NCBI RefSeq assembly: GCF_900089755.1
Contig: NZ_FLOC01000017.1
Coordinates: forward strand, 1-64,000
Direction: 5' to 3'
Source of the DNA: Marinomonas aquimarina
GTDB taxonomy: Bacteria > Pseudomonadota > Gammaproteobacteria > Pseudomonadales > Marinomonadaceae
DNA: 64,000 nucleotides
In this document: positions 42,908 to 52,668 of the stretch, piece after piece
Layout of the letters: every line of letters starts with the position of its first letter
How positions within the stretch are numbered: position 1 is the first letter of the stretch
Program-made: the position numbers and the translations under genes
Notes under the pieces: generated by a model
The model's database searches: none
Told to the model about the DNA's origin: nothing
The model's input: only the letters and a program-made list of their open reading frames with translations

Positions 42908-45294
42908 TTAGTCTTCTCGAAGCGTATCGCGTCGTGCCATGGAAATGTCGTCGGCGGAGACTTTGAAGCGCTCAATCTGGCCAGTGATTTTACGGCCCAG
43001 TTTCATCACATCGTTACCGACTTTCGCCGAGGCATAACTGTGCTCGCGAACTTCTTCAAAACTCGCATTCATTTTGCTGTAGCTCTCAGTGACCTGAACA
43101 AAGGTGCTTTGCTGGCTTTCGATAGACTGGCCGATGCCTTGAACGCGCGCAGCGATCTGTCCCATGGCCTCATCTGCGCTGTCCAAAGTGTTGACGCTGC
43201 TCTCTACTTGAGTCACAGAACGCTCGGCACTATGGCCACTGCTCTCCATCAGTTGTGACACGCTTGAGGTACTGTTTTGGATAGCGGAGACCATCGCCGC
43301 CACTTCACTGGTCGATTCACTGGTCCTTGATGCCAGAGTACGCACTTCGTCAGCCACCACGGCAAAGCCGCGTCCGGCCTCCCCAGCACGGGCCGCTTCA
43401 ATCGCAGCATTGAGGGCCAGCAAGTTGGTCTGCTCATCGATGCCGTTAATGACATCGATGATGCCAGTGATTTTTTGCGTGTCGTCCTTAAGCGTGTCTA
43501 AAGCGCTAATGGCCGCAGTGATGTCTTTCGACATGATGCTAATGGTATCGGCCACGCTGCGAATTTGTTCGCGGCTGCTCATCACAGTCGACACCCCGGT
43601 CTGTGTGGATTGGTCGACTTCGGCGAGTTCCAAAGAGACGGCTTCGGACGCTTCGTTCGTCAACGTTAATAGGCCGCGCATATGCTCGGCTTGCTGGCGT
43701 TGGGTTTCATTGGCATCGTTTAATTGATTGATCACCCCTGCGGTATCTTCAGAAATGGGGATCAGTCGCACAACGGATTTGAGAGCCTCAGATAAGGTGC
43801 TATCAATTTGCGCGATAAAATGGTTAATGCCATGACTTAGTTGTGCCAGTTCGTCATTGCCTTTCTCTGGTAAGCGTTGGGTAAGGTCGCCTTCTCCATT
43901 CGACAGATCATTCACCATGTGGATCATGTGTTTGATGGGGCGGGTCATGTAGACGGCAAACAAGTAGCCTAATAGAGCCCCCACGATCAGAGCAGTAATG
44001 GCCGCAATCCAAATATTGCGTTGAATTTTACTGGCAAGCGCTTCAATGGGCGCTAATGCTTCCGCCTCACTGATCTCGGAGATTAACCCCCAGCGTATTC
44101 CAAGAACAGAAATAGGCTGGTAAGAGGCCACCACCTTGGTGCCCAAATAGTTGTCTTCAATAATGCTGCCGGATTGGCCATTTAGGGAAGCGTCCACGGC
44201 TGCGCTGGAAATGCTTTTTTGACCTATGGTGGTATTGCGGACATCTATGTTTTGTAGGGTAGAACGATCAACGCCTAGCTCACTGAGTTGCGTCAGGTAG
44301 GCCTGTTTGTCCTGGTACATTTGACGAACATTGCTGCGCAGCTGTTTGTCAGCGCCAATTAAATAGGTTTGGCCAGTTTGGCCAAGGCCATTTTTCTCCC
44401 AAGATTGCTTGTAGTTCACCACATCATTAATACGGTCTACCGGCATTTGGAAAATCAACACAGCGATCATCTCATTGCCGTCGTAAATAGGGGACGAAAT
44501 AAAGGAGGCGGGAGCATTGTAAGACGGGCCGTAGGGAGCAAAATCGGTCAAATACGCTTGGCCTTTTTCGGCCCCTTGTTGCGCCGCTTTAAACGAAGCG
44601 CCAATGCCCGTGTTAGCATAGGGACCACTGAGCAACGAGGTGGCAAAGTCTAACTCCTTAAAGACGCTGTAGATAATATGGCCCGTTTTAGCATCGGCAA
44701 AAAAACATCGTAGTAACCAAACGTTTGCTGGAAGTTGCGCATCATCGGATGGTAACGCTGATGCACCGCATCATAATCTGAGCCATTATCGGCGCTGATC
44801 AGTGTGTCTTTCTCGCCCAGTGGCGCATGGTTATCTGAGATGTAAACCGACTGCAGTAACACTGCGGTTGGGTTAAGTTGGTTTAATAACGTCTGTGGGT
44901 TGGCTGATTGATTTTGGTTAAGACTTTTATATTGCTGTTCAAAATCTTGCTGGTAGTAGTTTGCCAACCCTTGCTTGCTGGCGGACGGGGCGCCCTAGAA
45001 TTGCTCAGGGTAATTGCTAAAGGCCTGTGAAAAAGCACGACTGGCTTCGATCACAGAGACATCACTGGCAAAGCTCGTGGCTTGATCGCGAATGAAACTA
45101 AAATAGTTTGTGATGGACTCTGAAGTCAGGTCCGAAATAGCGGTCAGTCGTGATTGGGCACTATCACGGAGCGAATCAGAGCCTTCTTTCAAGGCATTGG
45201 TGCTTAGAATAAAGCCCACAATCAGGGTTGGTATAAAGGCTAAGCAAGTTCCTAATAAAACCAATCGGGTTTTAATTGTGAGATTCATCCTCAT
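42908..45294 (-). pseudogene. Methyl-accepting chemotaxis protein, disrupted
   Basis: Three consecutive open segments together spell one dCache-type chemoreceptor of about 790 residues. Segment 1 (from ATG 45294) has the first membrane helix and stops at an in-frame amber codon, 44995-44997. The same frame continues through the sensor (SASKQGLANYYQQ, GYYDVF) until a T7 run at 44699-44705, after which the reading frame is lost. One more T would join it to [15 protein letters not shown] and the rest: sensor, membrane helix, HAMP and a complete signalling domain ([19 protein letters not shown]). Two independent lesions argue for real gene decay. The long 3' segment might still make a fragment without its first helix. 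Confidence 0.85.
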
Positions 45295-45436
45295 AATCCT
45301 TATGACAGTTGTCTAAAACATTTTAAATGTTAGCGTTATTCACAATACGCCTAGCCGCCCGATTGGGATGTGTGGAAATGTTAACCTTTGTTTTTTAATT
45401 GTTAATTTAAATGACTCTAATACAGAAGAAGTCTGC

Positions 45437-47167
45437 ATGCGCATTATTACCCGCTCCATAGATACTGACTCAGCCAATTACTTCCCGCCGCAATTTCCGC
45501 AGACTCTAGCACGCATTTATCGTGCCCGTGGGGTCACTGGGCCGCAGGAGCTGGAATACAAATTGACCAGTCTTGAGCACCCAAAACAGTTTTTTGATAT
45601 TCAAAAGGCCGCTTCCATTCTGGCCGATGCGATTGAACAAGAGCAGCGCATTGTGATTGTTGGCGACTTTGATGCCGACGGCGCCACCTCGACCACCTTG
45701 GGGATTCTGGCGCTCACGGCGATGGGGGCGATTGCACCGCAATATATCGTGCCCAACCGTTTTGAATACGGCTATGGTCTGACCCCTGAAATCGTTGAGT
45801 TGGTGCAAGAGCTGGAAGCCGATGTGCTGGTCACAGTGGATAACGGCATTGCCAGCATTGATGGGGTGGCCGCCGCCAAGGCCGCCGGTATGAAGGTGAT
45901 CGTCACCGATCACCACTTACCAGGGGATAGTTTGCCTCAGGCCGATGCCATTGTGAACCCAAGTCACCCACTATGTGACTTCCCCAGTAAAGCACTCGCC
46001 GGTGTTGGGGTGATCTTCTATGTCATGTCGGCGCTGCGAGCACTGCTGACTGAGCGTCAATGGTTTGAAAAAGCGCATATTCCCCGTCCTAATATGTCTG
46101 ACTATTTGGATATTGTGGCGCTCGGTACCGTGGCCGATGTGGTGCCTTTGGATGCCAATAACCGCATCTTGGTACAGCAAGGCTTGGCGCGCATCCAAGC
46201 GGGTAGAGCCCGTCCTGGGATTCTCGCGTTGTTGGAAATCGGCGGTCGTGATCCGAGCCGTGTCAAAGCCACCGATCTCGGCTTTGTAGTTGGGCCGAGG
46301 CTTAACGCTGCTGGGCGCCTAGACGATATGTCCATTGGTATTGAGTGTCTGCTCAGTGAACAAGCGATGTTGGCGCGCTCTTATGCCGAGCAACTGGACC
46401 AGTTTAACCGCGAGCGTAAGGCTATTGAGTCGGATATGAAGCAACAGGCGGAGCGTTCGTTAGCCGAGTTAGACGCGGGCACCGACTTACCCTATGGCAT
46501 GTGTTTCTATCGCGAAGATTGGCACCAAGGGGTGATTGGTATCTTGGCATCGCGTATGAAAGAAAAGTGCCATCGTCCGGTGATCGCCTTTGCCAAAGCC
46601 GATGACGACACCTTGAAGGGCTCGGCCCGTTCCATTCCTGGGGTGCACATTCGTGATGCACTGGATCTGTTGGCAAAACGCTATCCACATATCCTGACCA
46701 AATTTGGTGGTCATGCCATGGCGGCAGGGATGTCGATTAAAGCGCAGCATTATGATGAGTTTGCTAAGGCGTTTGATGCCATCATCGAAGAGTGGGTCAC
46801 GCCGGAGCAGTTAGAAGCCACGATTTATACCGATGGGGAATTAGCAGCAGAAGATTTCAGCTTGGAATTTGCTGAGCAATTGCGTGTGGCGGGGCCTTGG
46901 GGGCAGGCGTTTCCAGAGCCCTGTTTTGACGGTGAGTTTGAATTGCTGCAGCAGCGTATTGTCGGGGAAAAACATCTTAAACTGACGCTGCGCGACCCGA
47001 AAACCGGTCTGTTAGTCGATGGCATCCATTTCTTTTGCGACCTGTCGGTTTGGCCAAATACTGCACAACAAGCGAAATTGGTCTACAAATTAGACATCAA
47101 TGAGTTCCGTGGACAGCGTAATTTGCAGCTTTTGGTAGACCATATCGAGCCTATTGCAAGGAATTGA
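45437..47167 (+). CDS. recJ: Single-stranded-DNA exonuclease RecJ
   Basis: A 576-residue 5'-3' exonuclease acting in recombination and mismatch repair. The DHH-family metal motifs are present: GDFDADG at 76-82, VDNG near 135 and TDHH at 157-160, with the DHHA1 motif GGHAMAAGM near residue 435 and the OB-fold at the C-terminus. ATG 45437 is chosen from the family start (MRIITR). It is 142 bp from the divergent pseudogene. Confidence 0.96.
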   Translation: MRIITRSIDTDSANYFPPQFPQTLARIYRARGVTGPQELEYKLTSLEHPKQFFDIQKAASILADAIEQEQRIVIVGDFDADGATSTTLGILALTAMGAIAPQYIVPNRFEYGYGLTPEIVELVQELEADVLVTVDNGIASIDGVAAAKAAGMKVIVTDHHLPGDSLPQADAIVNPSHPLCDFPSKALAGVGVIFYVMSALRALLTERQWFEKAHIPRPNMSDYLDIVALGTVADVVPLDANNRILVQQGLARIQAGRARPGILALLEIGGRDPSRVKATDLGFVVGPRLNAAGRLDDMSIGIECLLSEQAMLARSYAEQLDQFNRERKAIESDMKQQAERSLAELDAGTDLPYGMCFYREDWHQGVIGILASRMKEKCHRPVIAFAKADDDTLKGSARSIPGVHIRDALDLLAKRYPHILTKFGGHAMAAGMSIKAQHYDEFAKAFDAIIEEWVTPEQLEATIYTDGELAAEDFSLEFAEQLRVAGPWGQAFPEPCFDGEFELLQQRIVGEKHLKLTLRDPKTGLLVDGIHFFCDLSVWPNTAQQAKLVYKLDINEFRGQRNLQLLVDHIEPIARN

Positions 47168-47275
47168 AAGAATAAATAGCGGCTATTTGCATACATGGGG
47201 GCGGCATTCTTCCGATAATAGGATATAATCGCCGTCCCTCACTCAACCACCGAATATTTTTGCAGGAGTTCATTC

Positions 47276-48118
47276 ATGGCTGCACTGGTTCTTGACGGCA
47301 AACAATGCGCGATAGAGACCGACGAGCGTTTAGCAAAACAAGTTGCTGAACTAAAAGAACGTACCGGCGGTACCCCGATTCTGGCTACAATTCTAGTAGG
47401 CGCGGACCCAGCTTCTGCGACTTACGTAAAAATGAAAGGCAATGCTTGCCGCCGTGTCGGAATGGACTCTCTTGCGATTGAGCTACCAGAAACCACCACG
47501 ACTGACGAATTGCTTGCGAAGATCGACGAACTTAACGCAAATCCTGATGTTCACGGTATTTTGTTACAACACCCTGTGCCAGCACAGATCAACGAGCGTG
47601 CCTGCTTCGATGCCATTGCCGCGCACAAAGACGTTGATGGTGTGACCTGTCTAGGCTTTGGTCGCATGGCCATGAAAGAGCCTGCTTACGGTGCGGCAAC
47701 GCCTGCGGGTGTGATGCGTTTGCTAGAAGCATACGACATCCCTCTGGAAGGCAAACATGCGGTGGTAGTAGGACGTAGCCCAATTCTTGGTAAGCCAATG
47801 GCGATGATGCTATTGAATGCCAACGCTACCGTGACCATGTGTCACTCGCGTACACAGAACCTACCTGAGCTAGTAAAACAAGCTGACATCATCGTCGGTG
47901 CAGTCGGCAAACCTGAGTTGATCAAAGCCAATTGGATCAAAGACGGTGCCGTGGTGGTGGACGCAGGTTACCATCCAGGTGGCATCGGTGATATCGAATT
48001 GGCGCCTTTGTACGAGCGCGCTAGTGCCGTCACACCGGTACCAGGCGGTGTTGGCCCGATGACGATCAACACGCTGATCTTACAAACCCTTGAAGCGGGT
48101 TTGAAACACTTAGGTTAA
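47276..48118 (+). CDS. folD: Methylenetetrahydrofolate dehydrogenase/cyclohydrolase
   Basis: A 280-residue bifunctional enzyme of one-carbon metabolism interconverting 5,10-methylene- and 10-formyl-tetrahydrofolate with NADP. The folate-site motif [18 protein letters not shown] and the nucleotide-site motif [17 protein letters not shown] are clear, with [14 protein letters not shown] at the C-terminus. CAGGAG precedes the ATG. A TATAAT box lies at 47224-47229 but without a good -35. Confidence 0.97.
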   Translation: MAALVLDGKQCAIETDERLAKQVAELKERTGGTPILATILVGADPASATYVKMKGNACRRVGMDSLAIELPETTTTDELLAKIDELNANPDVHGILLQHPVPAQINERACFDAIAAHKDVDGVTCLGFGRMAMKEPAYGAATPAGVMRLLEAYDIPLEGKHAVVVGRSPILGKPMAMMLLNANATVTMCHSRTQNLPELVKQADIIVGAVGKPELIKANWIKDGAVVVDAGYHPGGIGDIELAPLYERASAVTPVPGGVGPMTINTLILQTLEAGLKHLG

Positions 48119-48159
48119 ACTTGAAGTCACCCTAGGTGATCCTCATATAAGTGATAGCG

Positions 48160-48189
48160 AGCCGTGCCTTTGGTACGGCTTTGTTTTTT
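48160..48189 (+). terminator. Terminator after folD
   Basis: AGCCGTGCC pairs with GGTACGGCT (one G-T pair) around a TTT loop, followed by TTGTTTTTT. Confidence 0.88.
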
Positions 48190-48212
48190 GTTGAAGATAA
48201 AGGTTGCTTTGC

Positions 48213-48803
48213 ATGTCCACTGAAATGTTACTCGACGCGCTGGATTTCGATCTGATCGCCGACGTATTTGTCACTGAATCCATTTCCGCGTCACCGGCTG
48301 AACTGCACGGTCAATTGTGTGGTTACCTAGCCTCTGGCGTGGGTTTACCACTGGAAGACTGGTTAACCATGGTGGCGGAGTTTTGCGATATCGAAGGCTG
48401 GAAAGAAGACGCTAGCCGAGCTGCGATTGTAGAGCTGCACCAAGCAACCATCGCCCTGTTCCAAAACGGCGAATACGCCCTAGTACCTTGCATCAGTGAC
48501 GACGAGTCGCCGCTCAGTGAACGTGGTACGACACTATCGCAATGGGCCCATGGCTTTTTAGCAGGCTATGGCTTGTCGGGTCACAAACCCAATTTGTCGG
48601 ACGATGCCAAACAAGTACTGCAAGACTTCGCTAATATCTCAGCGATGCAAGCGGAGATGGCCGATCTGGAAGACAACAACGATAATGATAACGACCTAAC
48701 CGAATTGGTTGAATATGTGCGTTTGTCAGCCATGATGCTCTATTCCGAGCACCACTCAGTTGCGGATGACAGCAACTCAGGTCAAGCACCGTTGTTCCAC
48801 TAA
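48213..48803 (+). CDS. ygfB: YgfB/YecA family protein (UPF0149)
   Basis: A 196-residue acidic cytosolic protein of the UPF0149 family. The motif 'SPAELHGQLCGYLASG' near residue 30 and 'WAHGFLAGYGLSG' near 110 are characteristic. It heads the conserved group ygfB-pepP-ubiH. In Pseudomonas YgfB affects transcription of cell-wall genes; the role here is unknown. ATG 48213 is preferred to 48204. Confidence 0.88.
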   Translation: MSTEMLLDALDFDLIADVFVTESISASPAELHGQLCGYLASGVGLPLEDWLTMVAEFCDIEGWKEDASRAAIVELHQATIALFQNGEYALVPCISDDESPLSERGTTLSQWAHGFLAGYGLSGHKPNLSDDAKQVLQDFANISAMQAEMADLEDNNDNDNDLTELVEYVRLSAMMLYSEHHSVADDSNSGQAPLFH

Positions 48804-48834
48804 TCATCCGAGTGTGATGTAACAGGAGTATGGA

Positions 48835-50160
48835 ATGAACTTATCGAAAGAAATTTATCGCGAGCGTCGACAGCGCTTGATGAATAACCTTGGCATGGAC
48901 AACACCATTGCCGTGCTGCGCTCTGGTGAAATGGCAACGCGCAACAACGATTGTGAATATGAATTTCGCGCCCATTCCAGCTTCTTTTACTTAACCGGCT
49001 TCCAAGAGCCAAGTGCGCTGTTGTTTATCTTGCCGTCAGGCGAAAGCCATATGGCAGTGTTGCCCAAAGACCCTGAGCGCGAGCAGTGGGATGGCTTCCG
49101 TCACGGCATCACGGGTGCCATGCAGACTTTTGGCATGGAGCAAGCGGTCGAGTTAGACGAACTCGACGAGCTGGCGTTGGAGCTGCTCGATGGCGCGGAT
49201 CAAGTGGCCGTGTTGATGGATGATGAATACCTACGTGATCAAGTACTGCATTGGCGTGATCAGTTGGCGGCTAAAGCGCGCCAAGGAGCCATCGCCCCCA
49301 CTGGCCTAGTAGATTTAAGCGACACGCTACATGAAATGCGCCTGATTAAAGACATAGGCGAGATTGAAATCATGGAACGAGCCGCGCACATCAGTGTGCA
49401 AGCACACATTGCCGCGATGCAGGCGGTGCAACCTGGCATGATGGAGTATGAGCTGGAAGCGGAGCTTAACTACATCTTTATGAAGAATGGCGCGCGCGTA
49501 CCGGCGTACAACAACATTGTGGCTTCCGGCAGCAATGCTTGTGTACTGCATTACATCAAGAACGATGAAAAAATCGAAGATGGCGACCTGATTCTGATCG
49601 ATGCTGGTGGCGAGCTAGGTTGCTATGCCTCAGACATCACCCGTACTTTCCCTGCCAATGGTAAATTCAGTGAACCACAGGCACAGCTGTACCAATTGGT
49701 GCTCGATGCTTACCACGAAGCTTTGACCCATATGCAGGTTGGTAAGCCTTATGAAGACTTCCATAATGCCGCCGTCGAAGTGTTGACCAAAGGGTTGGTC
49801 GAGCTTGGCTTACTCCAAGGTTCTGTGGCAGAGCTGATTGAGAACAAAGCCTACCGCAAGTTTTATATGCACAATACTGGCCACTGGCTGGGCTTGGACG
49901 TACATGATTGTGGCCGTTACAAAATCAACGGTGCATCGCGTCCGTTTGAAGCGGGCATGGTGGTGACTCTAGAACCAGGCCTGTATGTGAACCCTGATAA
50001 CGAAAACGTCGACGCCAAATGGCGTGGCATCGGTATTCGTATTGAAGATGACATTCTCATCCGCGAAGACGGCCCGTACGTACTGACTCAAGGGTTAGCA
50101 AAAGAAATTCATGAAATTGAAGCCTTAATGGCGTCGAAAGCCTTAATGGCATCTCATTAA
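48835..50160 (+). CDS. pepP: Xaa-Pro aminopeptidase
   Basis: A 441-residue dinuclear manganese peptidase removing N-terminal residues before proline. Metal ligands lie in LIDAGGELGCYASDITRTF, HNTGHWLGLDVHD, VTLEPGLY and IRIEDDIL. The N-terminal creatinase-like domain is complete. CAGGAG precedes the ATG. The C-terminus has a short direct repeat (ALMASKALMAS). Confidence 0.96.
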   Translation: MNLSKEIYRERRQRLMNNLGMDNTIAVLRSGEMATRNNDCEYEFRAHSSFFYLTGFQEPSALLFILPSGESHMAVLPKDPEREQWDGFRHGITGAMQTFGMEQAVELDELDELALELLDGADQVAVLMDDEYLRDQVLHWRDQLAAKARQGAIAPTGLVDLSDTLHEMRLIKDIGEIEIMERAAHISVQAHIAAMQAVQPGMMEYELEAELNYIFMKNGARVPAYNNIVASGSNACVLHYIKNDEKIEDGDLILIDAGGELGCYASDITRTFPANGKFSEPQAQLYQLVLDAYHEALTHMQVGKPYEDFHNAAVEVLTKGLVELGLLQGSVAELIENKAYRKFYMHNTGHWLGLDVHDCGRYKINGASRPFEAGMVVTLEPGLYVNPDNENVDAKWRGIGIRIEDDILIREDGPYVLTQGLAKEIHEIEALMASKALMASH

Positions 50161-50179
50161 GTTGAAATAGAGGTTTGGC

Positions 50180-51376
50180 ATGGCCAGAGAATACGATGTA
50201 ATCATTGTGGGTGCCGGAATGGTGGGCGCCTTAACGGCGGTCCTCACGGCGCAAAAGGGGCTCACGGTTGCCCTGATTGATAAGCACTCTGGCCGCTATG
50301 CCTTATCCACTCCACCGGCCTACGATGCCCGTGTCAGTGCCATCTCGAAGTTATCCCAGCAATCGCTCGAAGAAGCGGGTGCGTGGCAGCGAATCGCCCA
50401 AGGTCGCCTAGCACCGTACCACAAAATGGCGGTTTGGGACGGACTTGGGGATGGTTATGTGGATTTCGATGGGAATTATCAACAGGCGGGCGATTTAGGT
50501 CAGCTTGTGGAAAACGCGGTGTTGTGTGATGCCTTGATGAAAAGCGTGCACGATACCCGTGGCATTGATCTGTATTTTGACGACAGTGTCGCTGCTCAGC
50601 GTCATACCGATGTCGGCGTGGAAATTGATTTGGCCTCGGATCGTCAGTTGCAAGGCGCTGTCTTGATCGCCGCCGATGGCGCAAACTCGCAGCTACGTCA
50701 GCAAAATGGCTTTGATACGGTGGAATGGGACTATGGCCATCATGCCATCGTCACCACAGTAGAGATTGATCAAGCCCATGAAAACACTGCCTGGCAAGCA
50801 TTTGGCGAAGAGGGCATTTTGGCTTTCTTGCCTTTGCCAAGTGTTGAGGGTAAGCACTATGTCTCGATTGTTTGGTCGGTGGCGCCCACGGATGCGGAGC
50901 AGTTAGTGGCACTGGATGATGCGGCGTTCTGTAAACGTCTGACCTATGCCATCAATCGCCGCTTTACGGCGTTGTCGGTTACCGTGCCACGTATGGCGAT
51001 CCCGCTGCGTCAGCGTCATGCCAAGCAATACGTGCAAGAGGGCTTAGTCTTAATTGGCGATGCGGCACACACCATTCATCCGCTGGCAGGACAAGGGGCC
51101 AACCTGGGGTTTGCCGATGTCAGCGCCTTGGTGCCGATTTTAATCAAAGCCCATCAACGTGGTGAAGCGTTGGGGTCGTTAAAAATCCTACGTCGTTATC
51201 AGCGTGCGCGCATGCTCGACAACATCGCTATGTCAGCGTCCATGGAAGCCTTCAAACGCATGTTTACCACACAACAGCCGGTTGTGGTGCAGCTACGCAA
51301 TATGGGCATGAAACTGTGTCAATCGTCTCCTATGATCAAGCGTCAGCTGGTGGCCCACGCGGCGGGTGTGCGCTAA
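50180..51376 (+). CDS. UbiH/UbiF/VisC family ubiquinone hydroxylase
   Basis: A 398-residue FAD monooxygenase of ubiquinone biosynthesis. FAD motifs are GAGMVGA at the N-terminus, the AADGANSQLR strand near residue 165 and GDAAHTIHPLAGQGANLGF at about 290. E. coli has two such genes here (ubiH, ubiI); only one is present, so which ring position it hydroxylates cannot be told from sequence alone. It lies 19 bp after pepP and is closed by a terminator. Confidence 0.9.
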   Translation: MAREYDVIIVGAGMVGALTAVLTAQKGLTVALIDKHSGRYALSTPPAYDARVSAISKLSQQSLEEAGAWQRIAQGRLAPYHKMAVWDGLGDGYVDFDGNYQQAGDLGQLVENAVLCDALMKSVHDTRGIDLYFDDSVAAQRHTDVGVEIDLASDRQLQGAVLIAADGANSQLRQQNGFDTVEWDYGHHAIVTTVEIDQAHENTAWQAFGEEGILAFLPLPSVEGKHYVSIVWSVAPTDAEQLVALDDAAFCKRLTYAINRRFTALSVTVPRMAIPLRQRHAKQYVQEGLVLIGDAAHTIHPLAGQGANLGFADVSALVPILIKAHQRGEALGSLKILRRYQRARMLDNIAMSASMEAFKRMFTTQQPVVVQLRNMGMKLCQSSPMIKRQLVAHAAGVR

Positions 51377-51389
51377 CGATATCCTGTTA

Positions 51390-51417
51390 CAAAAAAGAGA
51401 ACTAAGGTTCTCTTTTT
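51390..51417 (+). terminator. Terminator after the ubiquinone hydroxylase gene
   Basis: AAAAAAGAGAAC pairs with GTTCTCTTTTTT around TAAG. It closes the ygfB-pepP-ubiH-like operon. Confidence 0.95.
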
Positions 51418-51570
51418 TGTCTATTCAACCCGTTAAATTAGATTTATAGCAAGCCCGCGACGATCCGTGCGGAAAAGCTATGTAAACAAAAACTGTTTTC
51501 ATTTATAGTGATATTTATATCGTCGTATTAACAGTTCAGTTTTTGAGCTTTGGTGAAATAGGTTGTTAAG

Positions 51571-52641
51571 ATGAAAGGTCCAGCACAAGTTTTGGGTACA
51601 AACCCACGTTCTCAGATGGTCAAAGGTGTGTCTCTATCTGTTTTGACAGGCGCGCTATTGGCCAGCTCAATGGCTACGGCAGCCGGTGAAGTAAACGTTT
51701 ACTCAGCACGCAAAGAAGCCCTAATTGCCCCAGCACTTGACGCATTCTCAAAAGCACACGATGTCACCGTTAATTTGGTTACAGGGGATGCCGATGCTTT
51801 GTTGCGTCGTCTACAAGTTGAAGGGTCGGCGAGTCCTGCGGATGTGTTTATTACGGTGGATGCTGGTCGTTTATACCGTGCCAAAGACGCCGGCGTATTG
51901 CAGAGCTTTGCTACCGATCTGATCGAAGAAACCGTGCCGGACAATCTACGTGACCGTGATGGTTACTGGTACGGTTTGTCACAACGTGCGCGCGTGATTT
52001 TCTACAACCCTGAAAAAGTCGATGCCAGTGAGCTATCAACCTATGAAGATCTAGCTGATGCCAAATGGCAGGGGCGTATCTGTGCGCGCTCTTCTTCTAA
52101 CATCTACAACCAATCCCTAGTGGCTTCGATGATTGAAGCAGAAGGGGCAGAAGCGACTCAAACTTGGTTAAACGGCTTTGTTAGCAACTTTGCACGCCCG
52201 CCATTTGGTGGTGATACCGATCAGCTAAAAGCGGTCGCAGCAGGTGTGTGTGATGTGACCTTGGCGAATACCTACTACTTTGGCCGCCTTGGTCAAAGTG
52301 ACAAAGCCAGCGACCGTGAAGTGTACGACAAAGTGGCGCTGTTCTGGCCAAACCAAGATGAGGGCGATCGTGGTGCCCATGTCAACGTCAGTGGCATTGG
52401 TTTAACCGCTGCGGCCACTAACATTGATAATGCCAAGCTGCTGGTGGAATACTTGATCAACCATGAAAGCCAAGTTTGGTACGCGGATGTCAACAACGAA
52501 TACCCAGTAGTAGAAGGCATTGCTCCGCCAAAGAGTTTGCAACCATTTGGTGAATTTAAAGCCGATTCTATGTCCTTAAGTGTACTGGGTGACAATAACC
52601 GTCAAGCAGTTGAGATGATGGACGCGGCGGGTTGGAAATAA
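51571..52641 (+). CDS. fbpA: Iron(III) ABC transporter substrate-binding protein
   Basis: A 356-residue periplasmic protein with a signal peptide ending near residue 37 (LTGALLASSMATAAG) and the FbpA/FutA start EVNVYSARKEALI. The twin tyrosines that bind ferric iron are in LANTYYFGRLG near residue 233. It feeds FbpB/FbpC. The N-terminus before the hydrophobic core is longer than usual; ATG 51616 is an alternative start but has no ribosome site. No convincing Fur box was found in the 190 bp upstream. Confidence 0.93.
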   Translation: MKGPAQVLGTNPRSQMVKGVSLSVLTGALLASSMATAAGEVNVYSARKEALIAPALDAFSKAHDVTVNLVTGDADALLRRLQVEGSASPADVFITVDAGRLYRAKDAGVLQSFATDLIEETVPDNLRDRDGYWYGLSQRARVIFYNPEKVDASELSTYEDLADAKWQGRICARSSSNIYNQSLVASMIEAEGAEATQTWLNGFVSNFARPPFGGDTDQLKAVAAGVCDVTLANTYYFGRLGQSDKASDREVYDKVALFWPNQDEGDRGAHVNVSGIGLTAAATNIDNAKLLVEYLINHESQVWYADVNNEYPVVEGIAPPKSLQPFGEFKADSMSLSVLGDNNRQAVEMMDAAGWK

Positions 52642-52668
52642 GTTCACTGAACTAGAGTAAGTGTTTTA

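Noticed and set aside
51420..51570. Possible Fur box upstream of fbpA (TGATATTTATATC region).
   Set aside because: Only loose similarity to the GATAAT hexamer pattern; too weak to annotate.
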